A stretch of 64,000 nucleotides of DNA from assembly GCA_025716855.1 (NCBI GenBank), contig JAIXMQ010000035.1, forward strand, positions 264,983-328,982, read 5' to 3'. The position numbers and the translations under genes were made by a program. Below the pieces are notes generated by a model. It did not search any database. It was not told the DNA's origin and worked only from the letters and a program-made list of their open reading frames with translations. This document shows positions 10,158-24,164 of the stretch, piece by piece; position 1 is the stretch's first letter, and every line of letters begins with the position of its first letter. This DNA is from Pilaira anomala. Its lineage: Eukaryota > Mucoromycota > Mucoromycetes > Mucorales > Mucoraceae.

Positions 10158-13100
10158 TTATTGATCAGGCCTTCTAGTAGAATTATACTTTGTAACAGCC
10201 TCCTCAATCTTCTTGAAAAAGTCTTCTCTACTATGTTTATCAGAGATAATCAAGAAGGGCTCCCAACTCATACTTCGAAGGTAAATTGCAATACCAGTTG
10301 GTTCACGCTTTATAGTTTGAATCTCTGTAAAAGGTTCTTGCCACTCTACAGATAATTTTCTAGTACGAATCAGCATGACTCTATTTGTTGTTAACATAGC
10401 TACTCTTTCATCATTTTGTACATGACAGTGAGCAATATAAGTGTCATCAATGTATTTTCCACCATCTACGTCTTTAAGCCAGTGTTGACCAATGGCTTCA
10501 CGTAATGAATAAGGTTTGAGTATTCCTTCAGGACCAATGTAACGAGGGAAACGAATACGTTCAATCATATTGGTATCGGTTGGGGTAGCGGTGTTACGAA
10601 TACCTTCTGTTACGTTACTTGTGAAATCAAATACACCCACTGCTGGTTTAGTAACAGCTCTATAAAATCATGTTAGTCATTATCGACATGTTTGAAAACA
10701 TATGCTTATATATTACCCGACTAAACCCTTTCCGAATCCCTTAAAAAATCCTCCAACACCTTCTTTAGATCCTTCCATAGGTCGTGTCTATTAAATCATA
10801 TTTAGTAAGTTTTTAAAAAAAATATTTTTTGTTCATAAGAAATACTTACAACAAGACCAGAGAAACCACTTGCAAGACTGTTAGCAAAAGAAGTAGCACC
10901 TTGCGTGACACCCACTAATGCATGTTTGGGTCGATTTCTTGCCATATTCATTCTTCTACGGTTTTGATACTCTCTATCCATAGTAGCGGCAGATAATCCT
11001 TTTCCGATACTTCCAGTGAACTTGGTAAAACTATCAGATACACCAAATACACTCTTTTTCACGAATCCACTGAAACCCTACAAAAAGAAAAATATATTAG
11101 TTTAAAAAAGTAAAAAAAAAAAAGAAGGAAGACCATTTCTTATTTTACCTTGGCAATACCATATCCTAAATCTTGTGGACGATCACTCATGATAAGGCCC
11201 TGCCAAGGCTCATAAAACAATTCTGCTACACCCGAACTCAAATTATTAAAGAGACCAACAGGATTTCCAAGGAAATCAGCCGATCCAAGAATACGATGCA
11301 CTTGGTAAACGAATTGATCACTATAATGAATTGAGATTCTGTTTGCTAAATCAGGTCCACTGGCCATAATATTTTCAATAGCCAAAGCATTAAATCGTAA
11401 AGGTGCTTGATTGATATTTCCGATCGTCATAGTGAGCGCATTGATTAAATACATCATGGGTGAGTTTGATTGAGGTCTATTTGCATTATTGTTCTGATCA
11501 GATCGAAGGAAAGATAAATCAAATCGAATGGGTTGAATACTGAAAGTTTCAAAGTAAATCTGAGCAATATCATGATGTGGATTCACATCTGGAATATCAG
11601 TAGTGTATTCCCATAATTTGGCATCATTTACATCTTCTTTAATTGATTCATCTTGGTCAATATGCACGAATTCCATCATGGCATCTGCAAACGTTTCATC
11701 TAATTCGATACTCATTTCTTGTATCAAAATGGAAAAATATTTGAAATAAATCACACCGAGAGAATCATCCTTGACTCTATCAAGACCAATTTGTATTGTT
11801 GGTAAAATCTTGTTGGTTTTATTATTACGTCGATCACCATTGTCTGTCAAGTTTGTAGGATACAACATAATTGGGAAAACAGAGCCATACATTTGATTAT
11901 CGATTTGAACCCAATCTATATTCCAACGTAAAGAATGGTACATGGTAGAATCACTCAACTTCAAATCAATTCCCTTGAGTGTAAGGTACGCCAACTCTTG
12001 AAGTTGCTTATTGATTAGTGAGATACCTACTTCCTTTAACTCAATTCGGAAAATAGCATTGATCGTCATATCCAAATCTGCTGCTTCAAATCCTTCCTTG
12101 GCGATATTATCTATTGAGCTTAGAGAAGCAGATGATTCGATACGTTTTAATTCACCTGCAATTGGCTTGAAATGACTTTCCTTTTGAATATAAGGCTTTA
12201 ATTCAAGCACACGTTTGTTTCCATGAATCTTGACATCAATCGAGGTAATTGATGGTTTACCGTCTCGTGTTGTATGACGGAACGGCAACATGTTACCAAT
12301 CTCTTGTAAATTAATACTTCTTTCACGACCATTGATATTCAAGATAATCTTTTTATCCTTGTATGCGGGCAAGTCCCAAGAATAAGGTACAGATTGGTGA
12401 GCAGGTAATCTATAACGTTTGATACGTGGGTTACGTACAGGTACAGAGCTATAATCATCACGTAAAATTACAGGATCTTCTTGATAGAATATCATGTCTT
12501 CTGGTGTTTTATTCACCAAGAGATAAGGCCAGTTACTATCTGTTTCCTTGGTTAATACAATAAAAATGGTGGCATCTTGAAGCACTGTTGAAACTCGAAT
12601 CAACATATCTTGGTTTCCATAATCATTTGTAAGTCGTACATGAACATCACCAATATCTTGAATATTAAAGGGAGCAGACCAAGCATTACTTATGCCTTCC
12701 AATTTAATTGTGAGTTGTTTCTCTGCTTGAACCCGAATATTATACAAGGGAATTCTTTGTTTTGACTCCAAGATATAGTCATTCTTTGTCTCTGGTACAC
12801 GATAACGGATATTTTCATCTGTTTGATTACTCAAGACAAATCGAGGTGTGATTGTAATGGTTTTTGTCAAACTGAACTTTCCTTGTCCTTCTTGAATGTT
12901 AAAACCTACATGGATCTCTTCTGATCTTCCTTGATTCGGTAAAGCGACATCATACATACTTCCAACCGCCTCAAAACTTAAAGGAGGACTCCAATCTGAT
13001 TTATCTACTCGAATCAATGTTCTGTTTCGATTATCAGGATGTGGGTACGAATACATGAATGGTTCAGGTTTAGACAATGGTTTACACATAGTGACAGTCT

Positions 13101-16100
13101 CTCCAAATGAATAAAGTGCATCAGACCACGCAGGTTTCTCCTTGAAACTAATAGGCAATCCAGTCTTGTTAATGATGATATAAGGACTGTAAATACTGTA
13201 TTTTTTGGCTCCACCTGAATCAGGAATTTCTAAAGTATTAATTCGAATATTGAGTTTACTCTTATCCTTGGAGTTAATAAGTTCAATATTGTCATCAACA
13301 TCTAGGTCATCTGTTCGTTTTGTACTTATGATAGCGTATTCACTTCGCCTGTATTCTGTATCAGGCATTTCCAAGTTCAACAGCACAAGGTGTCCATTTT
13401 CGATCACATGAATAGGTGTTACACCTCCCTTTCTCAAGTAAGAACTAAAATCTTGCCCTGTCGTCTTATCCACAATTCTGAAATTGAAATCAAATGGTAG
13501 CAAGTTTTCAATTTCAATAGGTGCACTTAATCGTATGGCCATTGCAGGGTACTGTCCAAACAGTATACTCTTTTTATCCAACCTGGCATGAATTTGGAAG
13601 ATAAAAGGTGGCATATTGTTTCTTTCTTCTGCGAGACAGCTAAATGTAGTATCCGGTTTGACTTGTGCGTTTGCAAAATCTTTCCAATGGAATGCCTTTT
13701 CTGTCCATCTGTATCCAAAGCCTGCATCAGGTCTTACACAGAACCTGTTCGTATAGGCCTTTTCAATAGGGATAGCATAATCTTCGCCTGGCGCAATCTT
13801 TTTCACGGATCCATCTGTCTTACCACTGGGATCGATCGAGGCTAAATCTACTGAAAGTAGTGTTCTATTTTCAATAACAAGTGCAGATCGAATAGTGACA
13901 ATCTTGATATTGTTCACCAGCTTGACATCAAAAACAATACGATGTTGTACGTTATTGACCATTGGTCTCAACGCATGCATATGTTCTCCTTCTGTATCCA
14001 ACTTGATATCACGTAGACTTTCCCACATGGCACCATCGATTTGTACATTCAAGTTATTACTAGCAAACGAAGTTGTTTCACGTCGCTTTTTCCAGTCTTC
14101 AAACCACCAAGGTAAACTATCTCCGTTTTTGATATCTTTAATGGTCGGTCCATCCTTTGAATCGGTCGAATTCCAGACCATGATATTGTAACCAGTTCGA
14201 TTTCGTAACTCGTATGGAGCAACTGTACCTCTTTCACCTCCACTATAAATCGTCTTTCTTTGCTTATCCATTAATTGCATTGTTGCCATAGCACTTTCCA
14301 AAAAGGTATGAGTAATATTCATATTCAGTATCGTACTTGAAACCAACTTGACATTCAATGGATCGTTCTTGGTAGATGGATTTTTAGTGATTTGAAGATT
14401 AAAGTTCCAAGGCTCCAAAAGAGGCTCCCAATGCGAGTTTTTAATATTAAAGTAATTAACAAATGTAGAGAACTCTACTGTTGCCGAAAGATCTTTTGAC
14501 CAATTCGCCACTTCAACGTTAAAAGGCTTCAAGTTCATATCAATCATGGGGGTTTCATGTAATTCTTCAATCAAGATAATTTGGGCTCCACGGAACGAAA
14601 CACGTAATGATTCTTGTGATAATGCAATTGCGTTCAATCTTTCAATTTCACTGCGTGTGTTTTCATCTGCAGATTGTTCGGGAGAGCTCTTAAAGGTGGT
14701 AAGTTCAGTATTGCTGGGTTGATCACCTACGCTTGCATTATATAACTCAAATGCCTTATTAAAGATGTCCGTGACAAGCATAGCATCTCGATAAGAAAGA
14801 CGTAATACTAATGGATCAATATTCATCACCAAGTCCGTCAAGAGACCGCCTTGTTCTGTTCTTGGGTTACTGTTCATAGAAAGGTTGACATCAAACGGTT
14901 GAATGAATCGTAATGTAGATTTATTTCGCATATCCATTCGACAAAGGAACATACCCATTTGTTTCACAACAAGCGCGGTCTTAGTTTGTTGTGTGATCAT
15001 GAGCTCTTTTGTGGATAACACGACTGCTTCTGAATCAGATCGATCCGGATTGGCAAGCAAGATAAATTCTGCATTTACGATATTCAAAAGATACGAAAGT
15101 TCCATACCACCGCTACTACCATTGTCTTGTGATTCTATATTCATCTCTGAGCTTCTTCGATCTAAAGAACTATTTGGCTCTTCTTTATCTTTGAATGGCA
15201 ACATGAAGAAATCACGTAACAAAAATGCATGATCAAGTGATAAGATTACTTTGGGGTCCTTAATCGTCATGACAACAATACCAGATCGTACAGGATTAGG
15301 TTCTTTCATATCCAACTGAAGTTCAAACTGATGACCATCTTCAATAACAGGTACAATATGTTTGAATTTACTATTCACACCTGGTCTCGTATCATCAACA
15401 GTTAAGGAATGCACAACCAAGTTGACATCCATTGTATTGTCAGGATACATGTTGAACTTGACGTTACTATTGTTCAATGCAATGCGAGATAAACTAGGTG
15501 GTTCTTGGATATTTTTCATTGTTTCTGTATTATTCATATAAATTTCTAGTCCAATTGTCTTTGTATCCAATTTTATTTGAATACTTGGTAAACCCTTGGG
15601 AGTATTGGACTCAGTATACATTTCTACTTGTTTTGATGACTTGTTTGGTTTTGAAGTAGTTAAGGCAGAAGACGAACCAGTAGTTAAAGTGTCAGTATTA
15701 GCAGTAGCATTAGTATTAGCACCGACACCTTGCTCCTCTTCAGGTGTAGAAGAAAAGACACGAGAGAACATATTGATAGCTTCCATCAAGAAAACATATT
15801 GTCGTTCAGTCAAACGCATCGTTACCTCTTTAATTGTACCACAAATATCTACACCTGGTCTTATCTCTGATGCTTCTTGAGGAATTTTAATATCCAAATT
15901 CAAATCAATATCATCAAGGATAGGCAAAGTCTGTAACTGAGCATTTTCTTCATTATGTCTTGTGATATAAAACTTGGAAGTAAGATTAATTGCGCGAAGA
16001 CCGGCTCGAATCGTATTAATACACCCATCCTCTTCATCCACAAACTTATTAGAGGCCCAAATCTCACCTAAATGAGCTACAACAACATCGGATTCATGTG

Positions 16101-19100
16101 GATGATTCTCTGGAAACAAAACCACCGGTGTCTTGATCACTACATCAAAATGCATCTTTGTAGCTGCTTGTCCCAACTGTTGAGCTGATTCTAATGCTGC
16201 TTGACGTGCCATATCATACATAGACTTCATTTCTGCAAATTTACTCAAGTAGTCCAATAGCTGCTGTACAGGTTGCTCCAAGAAGTTAAATTGTGCAGAT
16301 CCCATTCTCAAATAAAGCGCATGATCATAACCTGGGTAATTTTCTTTTCCGCTGATATAAGAGTTATATTGAAGATCAATCAGTTCTTCTCCTTGAATCG
16401 TGAGTAATTGGTTATTGGTCTTGTGTTGTTGGTTTGATTGAGGCGTCAAGTTATCTGTTAATGTGAAATTTGCAAATTTAGCGGCTACATTTACTTCACC
16501 ATCTGAGATCACGGTAGACAAATCGCCTAATGAGAGCTCACCGGTTGCTAAACGAACACCGTCATTGTTGAGAACAAAATTGACACTATCCAATAAAAGT
16601 CGAACATAGATACTACTACTGCCACTGTCTTTGGAAGCAGTATCTGCATGAGGTACCGCAACTACCTTGTTCTCATCAACTGAAGACTTTCGAGTATTTG
16701 TTGTGACAACTTCATCATCAACAAAGGTATGCAATATAAAATTATTCAATGTCAATATGGAGCTTCTAGTAACAACGAAATTCAAAGTAGAAAGCGTGAC
16801 TTGAACAGTTTGGTCAATACCCTTATATCTTGTAACATATTCTGGACTCGACTTATCGCAACGAACGTATTCAACATGTACCAAGTTTTTGGATTCACCA
16901 CCCTCGTGCTCATGACCTGGTTGAAGTGCATATTGATCGGACGTAATCAAGTACTTGAACTCGTTGCCATGTTTCATACAATCAGTGACAGCTAAAGACT
17001 GAAGAGTTAAACTGACAGACATATCCATTGGTCTCATATTATAACCCAAAGAAAGATTTTGTAAATCTACTTCACAAAGCAAAGTCTCTGGTACATCCTT
17101 AGAATCAGGTTTCTTATCTGCTTGCATGACATTAGCCAATACACGATCAACTTTGAAATCCAATTCGAAAACACGCTCTTCTAAAGTAACTACATCTTTG
17201 CCTTGTTTATCTTTTTTCATGGTGATGGGTTTTGAATATTCGGTTGCTTCAGTCTCGGCTGTATCAGCTACAGAATGATCTGGAACAGAACTACTACTGC
17301 CTTCACTCTCTGTATCTAAAAAGACATCCTCTCGACTATTTTTATTCCAAAGTGGCGTATTCATTAAATTAAACCATCGTTGGTCCATTTGATTTTTCTT
17401 GTTTAAATCCAAGAACTCTTCATCTACATCTAAGCTACTTGATTTATCACTTCCAAGTAAACCAGATGCATCAATCAAACGAGGTAATTGCATGATTGTT
17501 CTATACTTTGTGTCTGAGAAATTCACTTTTAAAAGGGGTAAGTGACCTGATACTTTAAATCGAGGCATCTCAACTGATTTTGGAATAATACAAAGTTGCA
17601 TCAAAAATGTCATATCAATTCGATCCACTAAATGAAGGTATCTTAATTCTTCTCGAGGTGTTCTGACTTGTACAAGACATGTTTCGATAGAGTCACCTAC
17701 TAAGATCTTCGTCTGGGTTAATTTCACAGTGAATTTATCGTACATGAGTTCGCGAAATTTCATATTATCTTCAATCGTCATGTCGGCTGCTGATTTGGAT
17801 TTAGGTAGGGCGATCGCTTCAGGTGGAGCTAAATTACTTTCAACATTAATATGACCTGCATCTACAACAATACCACGACTGTGAATTGAAGAGCAACTAT
17901 ACAAATAAAAGTTTTTTTTAAAAAAAAAAGAAGCTATTAAATAATAACCAATGTAACAAACTTACTCTTCGGGGATGATAATAACAGGTGCATCCATATC
18001 CACACGTAAATCAAATGTCGTATGTTGTTCCAACGCAAACTCTAAACTAGCCCGTGTCTGATTCTTAAAATCTTCCAACGTATCTCCCGCAACTTCAATC
18101 AATGCATTTATACTATCTGCACTTGTCTCGGGTGGTGTAAAGAAATCTACAATTGCATGAATTACACGTGGATTATAAACAATATCAATATTTCTCATAA
18201 ACAATGCTACTGCATTATCCGCTCTTCCATCCAAAGGTTTATGTTCGAATTTAGCTGTGAAGAATGGGTTGCTCGTTTGATCTTCAAGTTCGAGCGTCGA
18301 TGGCTTCGTATCCTTTTCTTTAGCTCCCATGAGTTTATAGTAAGGTGAGTTTACGTGCATACCATCATATAGACAAAGATCACCCAAGGATGCTGTGGCT
18401 GTAAAGGATTCAACGTATTGTGTCATACCGAGTGAGACGGTATCAAAGATAAGTGAGATCAGGTCTTTAGGTTCGTTGTGTGGGTCTTTACGAACTGTGA
18501 ATGAACCCTTATTCAAAGAAGTACTCAAGCAAAGTAATTTGGTCTATAAAAAAATATGTAAGTATTTTTTTTTTTCGTTTCTCTCGAGTACTGTATATTT
18601 ACGTTCTTGGGTAAGTCAATGGAAGCAGCAATAGCGGCTTTATCTGCATTATAATCAATTACATTATAGAACTCGAGTTTTTGTTCTTCTGTAATAACAA
18701 GATCGTCATCTGAAGATTCGGCCTAAATTAAAAAAAAAAAAGATGAGTATAACCTGAATAAAAAGATAATCAAGAGCACACTTACGTTATATGCATTTGC
18801 TTTAGGATCGTTTCCATACCACCAATTACTAATTCCCCAACCTTGAGCAGACCTATTTTCTGCAGCTTCTGCTTTACGTTTCTTTTCAATAGCAGCTAAT
18901 TAAAAAATAAAAAAAAATAAAAAAAGCTCAGTCTAGCTGTATCTATCTATCTGTTTTGGGTATTTTACCTAAACGCGCTTTTTCGCTACGAAGTTTAGGT
19001 TTAGCTAAACTACGATAAAACCTTAAATCTTCAAAACTTAATTCACGTTCCAACTTTTTAAGTTTTTCATGATCTTCTGGAGAGATTCTCTCCAATTTCT

Positions 19101-20640
19101 CATGGACAAAGTATTCGATATACGCCTTTCTATCCTCACTTCTCTTCTTCATACGTTTCCAAGTCCATCGTTCATTTCTTTCATGGATTTCAGAAAGTAC
19201 TGCGTTACCTGCAAATCGAAAGTACTCGAGTGGATGCGTCTTTGGTGTCTTTTCACTGGATGGATGTAATTCCTTGTACTATTAAACGTATTAAGTATGA
19301 CGACATAAAAAATATACGTGTGTATATTTATATACCTTTTGCTTTTTCAAATAGGAATGGAACAAGTCAATCATCTTGATGGTATCACGATACTGTTCAT
19401 TATCTACTGTAAATGAAAGTTCATCAAATAAAAGTGATGCATCGATTTTAGGAATTTCTTCACCAAAATTCTTGTACAATTTAACCTAAAAAAAAAAAAA
19501 GGATCTAAATATTTTTTGCTTATCTCGTCTTATTCCTTATTACTCACTCTTCCAGTTCCAGAAACGGGTTTTAATACGTATTGATGTTCGGTTGGCACGT
19601 GATGTTTTGTAGCAATCTGTTTTTTTTTTGTAAAGGTGTTAATGAAAAGGTTCTAATTTATCACCAACACTTATACTTACGAGCTCCTTGAAAGGTAAAT
19701 GCGAATCAACCTGAGCTAAGGTAGGAGCATTTGTATCCCAATAAATCGAAAGTGATTCCAACGTAGCCAACTAAATATACAAATATCAATAACAATACCA
19801 AACCAGTCTCTCCTCTTTTCATATATACCTTGTGAATCGTATTCACCGTTTCACTAATCGTTTTCGCAACCCAATTCTCATCTGTAGTAACAGCAGATAA
19901 TTCACTTAATGTAACGCCTGCTGCAAATCGATGATCTGTTGAAATATTATCTTCATATCGAACATGAATATTCGTAATTGAAAATTGAAGGTTATTCAAG
20001 ATTTTAGTCAACAATTGGTTCGCAAACGTATCATTTTTAGCTTCTTCAGCTGCGTCATGTTCTATAGGATCAATCATGAGTTCTGAATTCTCTAGTTTTC
20101 TCATTTTCGCATCGTATTCTCGTTGTGCTAATTCCTCTGCTGTCATCTATTTTTTTTTTTTAAAGTAAGTTCTCGTTTCTGTATTTTATTTTATATGGCA
20201 TATTTAGCGCTCTTACAGTGGACTCATTTCGTGGTACTGCAAGTACATAGGCGTCTTTAATATTAATAAGTACTGGCTTTCCTCTTAAATTGTTCCAAGG
20301 AATGGTTAACGTTAATTCACCAAGATAACCTAACCTATTGTCTTAGTATTTATACAAGGGGTAAGAAAAAAAAAAAACTTCATTACCTTCTAATACATCG
20401 ACGGGTAAATTAAACTTATCAAGAGCTTCACGTCGAAGCTTAAGGTCGCGTAAAGTTACTTCACCTAGTTGTAGTATATATAAAAAATAAGTATTTTTTT
20501 TTTTTTTATTATTTAATTTTCAAGATTTTTCTATCTTTCATACCTGACCAAATACCAATTTTTAGTTGGTTATAGTTCAAGTTAGAGACATATGCGCCTA
20601 ATACTCTATTCAATAGAGTAGAAACAACTGACTCCAACAT
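10158..20640 (-). CDS. VPS13: VPS13, bridge-like lipid transfer protein
   Basis: Fifteen exons close in phase to 3193 residues, about the size of yeast Vps13 (3144). Boundaries: 20640-20544, 20464-20387, 20329-20217, 20146-19829, 19770-19681, 19616-19548, 19485-19336, 19278-18969, 18895-18786, 18722-18603, 18543-17966, 17896-11149, 11077-10850, 10787-10717, 10659-10158. The N-terminus ([20 protein letters not shown], then [18 protein letters not shown]) is the chorein domain that opens the lipid groove. Around residues 1900-2500 six beta repeats each carry the invariant Asn of the Vps13 adaptor-binding domain (LRNRTG, IENRTL, IENLLP, IINKTG, LSNQTD, LVNKTP). The APT1/ATG2-C-like region follows, then a C-terminal PH-like domain in the last exon. 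It should move bulk lipid at ER, mitochondrial, endosomal or peroxisomal contacts. It appears intact. Confidence 0.97.
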
Positions 20641-21172
20641 TTGATTTCTATTTCAATAAAACTATAGTAAACAATAAACAATAAAGGATAAAATGTATTT
20701 TTTTTTTTTAAAAAAAAAGAAAGCGACGGTGATTTCATGCGGAATATGTATGACATAATGATGAAACGAGGATCTTGGTGTACGTCCAATAAATGATCCA
20801 GGTACAGTCGTACCAAAAAGCTATTTTTACCATTATTTCAAGCTAAAAGACCTAATCTTTTTTAAAGGGTACACGACAATTTTACAATAAAATTTGGCAC
20901 TTCGTCAATTCTGACACTTTCATTTAAAATTGCCTAAATATCTACCATTCTTTTATTCAGTGAACATATAATCTCCTAAGCCTTTCTTCCTATCTAACTA
21001 GCTAATCAAAAGACTATATTCGTAATAACTGATTGAGGGCTGATAGTTAGAATCTACTGTTATTTTTGACATTGTGAGGAGCCCTTTGTATTACAATGTA
21101 AAAATAAAAAAAAAGAGGATCTTGTCCGTTTAACCAATGTACATACATAATAGTGTTTATTTAATTTTTTTT
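20641..21172. other. VPS13 upstream region and metacaspase 3' end
   Basis: Holds a poly(T)-poly(A) palindrome at about 20698-20719 and otherwise AT-rich sequence. It should contain the VPS13 promoter and the 3' UTR of the upstream metacaspase gene. No gene seen. Confidence 0.4.
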
Positions 21173-22791
21173 TTAACAAACAAATTTGAGATTAACATCA
21201 ATAGGATGTGAAGCACTCAATTGAGGTCTTTGTTCGTATTTATCTTCTAAAATTTCACGTACACTATTCAATAATGCTTGATAAGATTGATTTTGGTTAT
21301 CACGAAGCGTTGCTATAGAATAGAAAAACGTAGTTAGCGCACAGAATAAATATATATGTGCAGTAATTTTATAGACTTACTTGTAAAAGCATAACTCATA
21401 GCACCAGTAGCTTTACCAGATTCAGAAGCATCGGCCGAAGTTTGGTCATCCTTACATCTAAAATAAAGCAACAGATTAATATGCAATTAATAAAAAAAAA
21501 AAAAAAGGAATGATATATATATATATATATATATTTACCCAGAGAACATAATCACATCCGCATCAGAAAAGTTACGCTTTCTATTTTCTTCTTCTATTTC
21601 TCTAACATTAAAGATTTCTCTACCCAATTCCCTCAAGGAAGAGATGGCTCTTTCCCTTTCACCCGTGAGATACTTGATTCCGGCCGAGATCAAACCTTTA
21701 CCCGCACCCTTGAACAAATTCTGGTCCTTGATCACGCCCTTTGTTGAATAAACAAAAGGTAAATCTAATGCTGTACCTGAATGACAGCTGTCAAAAATAC
21801 AAGTTAAACGAGACCCTTTACAAAGCGGACGCACCAGCAAGTCATGCATGGTATCATCTAAAATTTGGCCTGTTTCTCCTTGAAAGTTTGCAAAATCAAT
21901 AGGATAAATTGTTTCATCAAATCCGTCGTCTTCATCACCGTGTATATCTTTGATTCTACCTCCGTGTCCACTGAAATGAAAGAAAAATCTAAATTCAAAA
22001 TATAAAAAAGGTAAATAAATTAAAAATATGTAAATCTTGAATACTTTACGAATCATTAGGTTCTGCATCAGCTACTAGCCAAGACATGGCAGCTAAAATA
22101 TTTTCTCTTGTTGGATAAAACTCGGAGTCTTTCTCCTGCTCATCTGTCAAAATCATCATGTGTTCTTCTTCAAAACCATAAAGTGTGGTAATAAAATCCT
22201 TGATATTATTCACATCGTTAATGCAACCACTCAATTCATTTTCCGTATCTGTATAGTTAATGCCAATCAAAAGTGCCTTCTTTTTTCCTTGACCTAGTAG
22301 TTGTCATGAAGATTAAATTATTATTTATTTCTTCTCACTCCTTCCTTTTGATTGTGTACTTACAATTTGATAATCTAAAATCAGGTGTACCTGTCTCTTT
22401 TATCTTTGGATCGATATGTAAAAAGAATTCACTGTTACCAACATTAGAGTTGTCTCCATAAGGTACTAAAAGAAGTAATAAAATATATCCCATTTAACCG
22501 ATGAGGCTGAAAAAAAAACTCTTTTTTTTTTACCTGGTGAAGGAGGTTGGTTATGAGAAATAAAAGGGGGTTGAGGATGATTTGGATTAGGATTATCAAA
22601 GTCTTCTTGAGTAAACTCTGGATCATAATAATCATCACCTACAGGTGGCTATATATACAAACAGGTTTAATGATATATACTAAAAAAAAAAAAACTTGAC
22701 AGATATAAATCCTATTTACACGATGATTTTCTTCTTCTCCATCATCATCTTGAGAAGATCTTCTTGAATTGTTATAATAATTGTTTCCCAT
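21173..22791 (-). CDS. Type I metacaspase
   Basis: Seven exons, 22791-22720, 22648-22534, 22465-22364, 22293-22050, 21988-21539, 21457-21381 and 21312-21173, encode 399 residues. The N-terminal prodomain of about 65 residues is Asn/Pro/Gln-rich and acidic, as in fungal type I metacaspases. The p20-like part begins at [20 protein letters not shown]. The catalytic His lies in HFSGHGG and the catalytic Cys in FDSCHSGT; acidic Ca-binding/S1 residues lie in [14 protein letters not shown]. The p10-like part contains [12 protein letters not shown] and AMSYAFT. It should be a Ca-dependent Arg/Lys-specific cysteine protease acting in protein-aggregate clearance and cell death. The exon junctions regenerate both catalytic motifs without gaps, so the gene looks functional. 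The gene symbol (MCA1/casA style) is not certain for this lineage. Confidence 0.95.
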
Positions 22792-24164
22792 GGTATGTTG
22801 TTTGGTATAAAACTGGAATATATTCATAAATAAAGAAGAAGAAGAAAGCAATAAAAAACACTTTTGATCACGCTTTTTAAAACAAAAATGCGTGGACTTT
22901 TAAACTTTTTGATTGGTTTTTTGAAGTTGTTGTCCCTTAATTTTTTTTTTCTGCAATGCTTTATTCACGTAAAATAAAAAGCATCCATGAAAAAAAAAGT
23001 ACGAATAACATGTATTGTTTTCTCGTTTAGATTATCAATACATGCATCTTATTTACTTTGCTTATTTAGCTAAATATTCAATGGGTGGTTAATAGGAAAA
23101 CCAAAGAAACAAATAAGCTATTTTCCACCGGAAGCTAAACTTTTTTTTTTTTTTACGCATTCTAAAATGGATCCATCATTTACTTCAGCCAGATATTAAA
23201 TGTGGCACGTTTTCTTTTAATAAACAACTTTAAATAACTCATATAAAAAAAAGTTATTTGATTTGTAAGAGGGTTGGTATTACAAATACGTTACTTTTCT
23301 GTAAAAAAAAAAGGACCACGTTAGTTCGGAAACACAACCGATGATGACATTTATTTTGGTTTATCCTTCGTACCACCATAGTAACCAATAAGTTTACTTT
23401 TACTGCGTATTGGAATTTTGATGCGTGACTAAACGTATGTATCAGCAAAGTGCTTTTTTCTTTTCTCGGCAGTATAAGTAAATAAAGTAAGATCATGCGC
23501 TCCTTTTACACTTCCGGTTAGATACCAGAGCTAAGGAACGTCATCAAGATATGTATATATATAGAATATAAAATCTTATGTTTGAAAACACGGAATCATA
23601 GGTTCACTTCAACTATTTTAATGATTAAAAAAAAATTCGAAGTTGACTAATAACTTTTCTTTGCACTTCCTCCAATTGACTCATCTATGTATTCTTTTTC
23701 TGGTTTAAGACAAATTATTAAAAATCTAACTAATTATCTCTATAGAGCATATCTCGACATAAATGAATATGATGTAGAATATACGGCTTCCATACAAAGA
23801 TCGTTATAAATAGATAATTATAAAAATAATAAAACTGTCTATTACTCTATTTTAAAATAAAATTAATAATAAAGCCTCAAATAAGTCTTCTTGACAGATA
23901 TAATATGATCATATCCATCTTTATAAAAGCCACTTAGTTTATTAATATATATTATTTTCTTAAAGCAGTACTTATAGAATATTTAAATACCCATTACATT
24001 GGTACCATACTTTGCAAAGAATCCTGCAAAACGTTCCAATAGAAAATATCATTTATAAGACCGCATTCGTATAATAGGGACTGTCATAGTCTACGAAAAT
24101 GGTGCACAAGAAAAAAACCCCCCTGGGTGAGTGGGGTTATTTATTTTAATCCAAAAAAAAAGTT
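22792..24164. other. Divergent intergenic region, metacaspase / oligopeptidase
   Basis: About 1.4 kb between two divergent starts. AT-rich with several T runs and short ORFs that look random. I see no gene or repeat that recurs elsewhere in the window. Promoters of both genes are expected here; a G/C-rich patch lies at about 24113-24136. Confidence 0.35.

Noticed and set aside
12500..17000. Many plus-strand ORFs of 60-109 codons across VPS13
   Set aside because: They are shadows of the long minus-strand coding exon, with no motifs of their own.
22501..22530. A8-CTC-T9 inverted tract in a metacaspase intron as a regulatory hairpin
   Set aside because: Short, imperfect and adjacent to the 5' splice site; it does not follow the T-then-A pattern of the other tracts and may be ordinary homopolymer drift.
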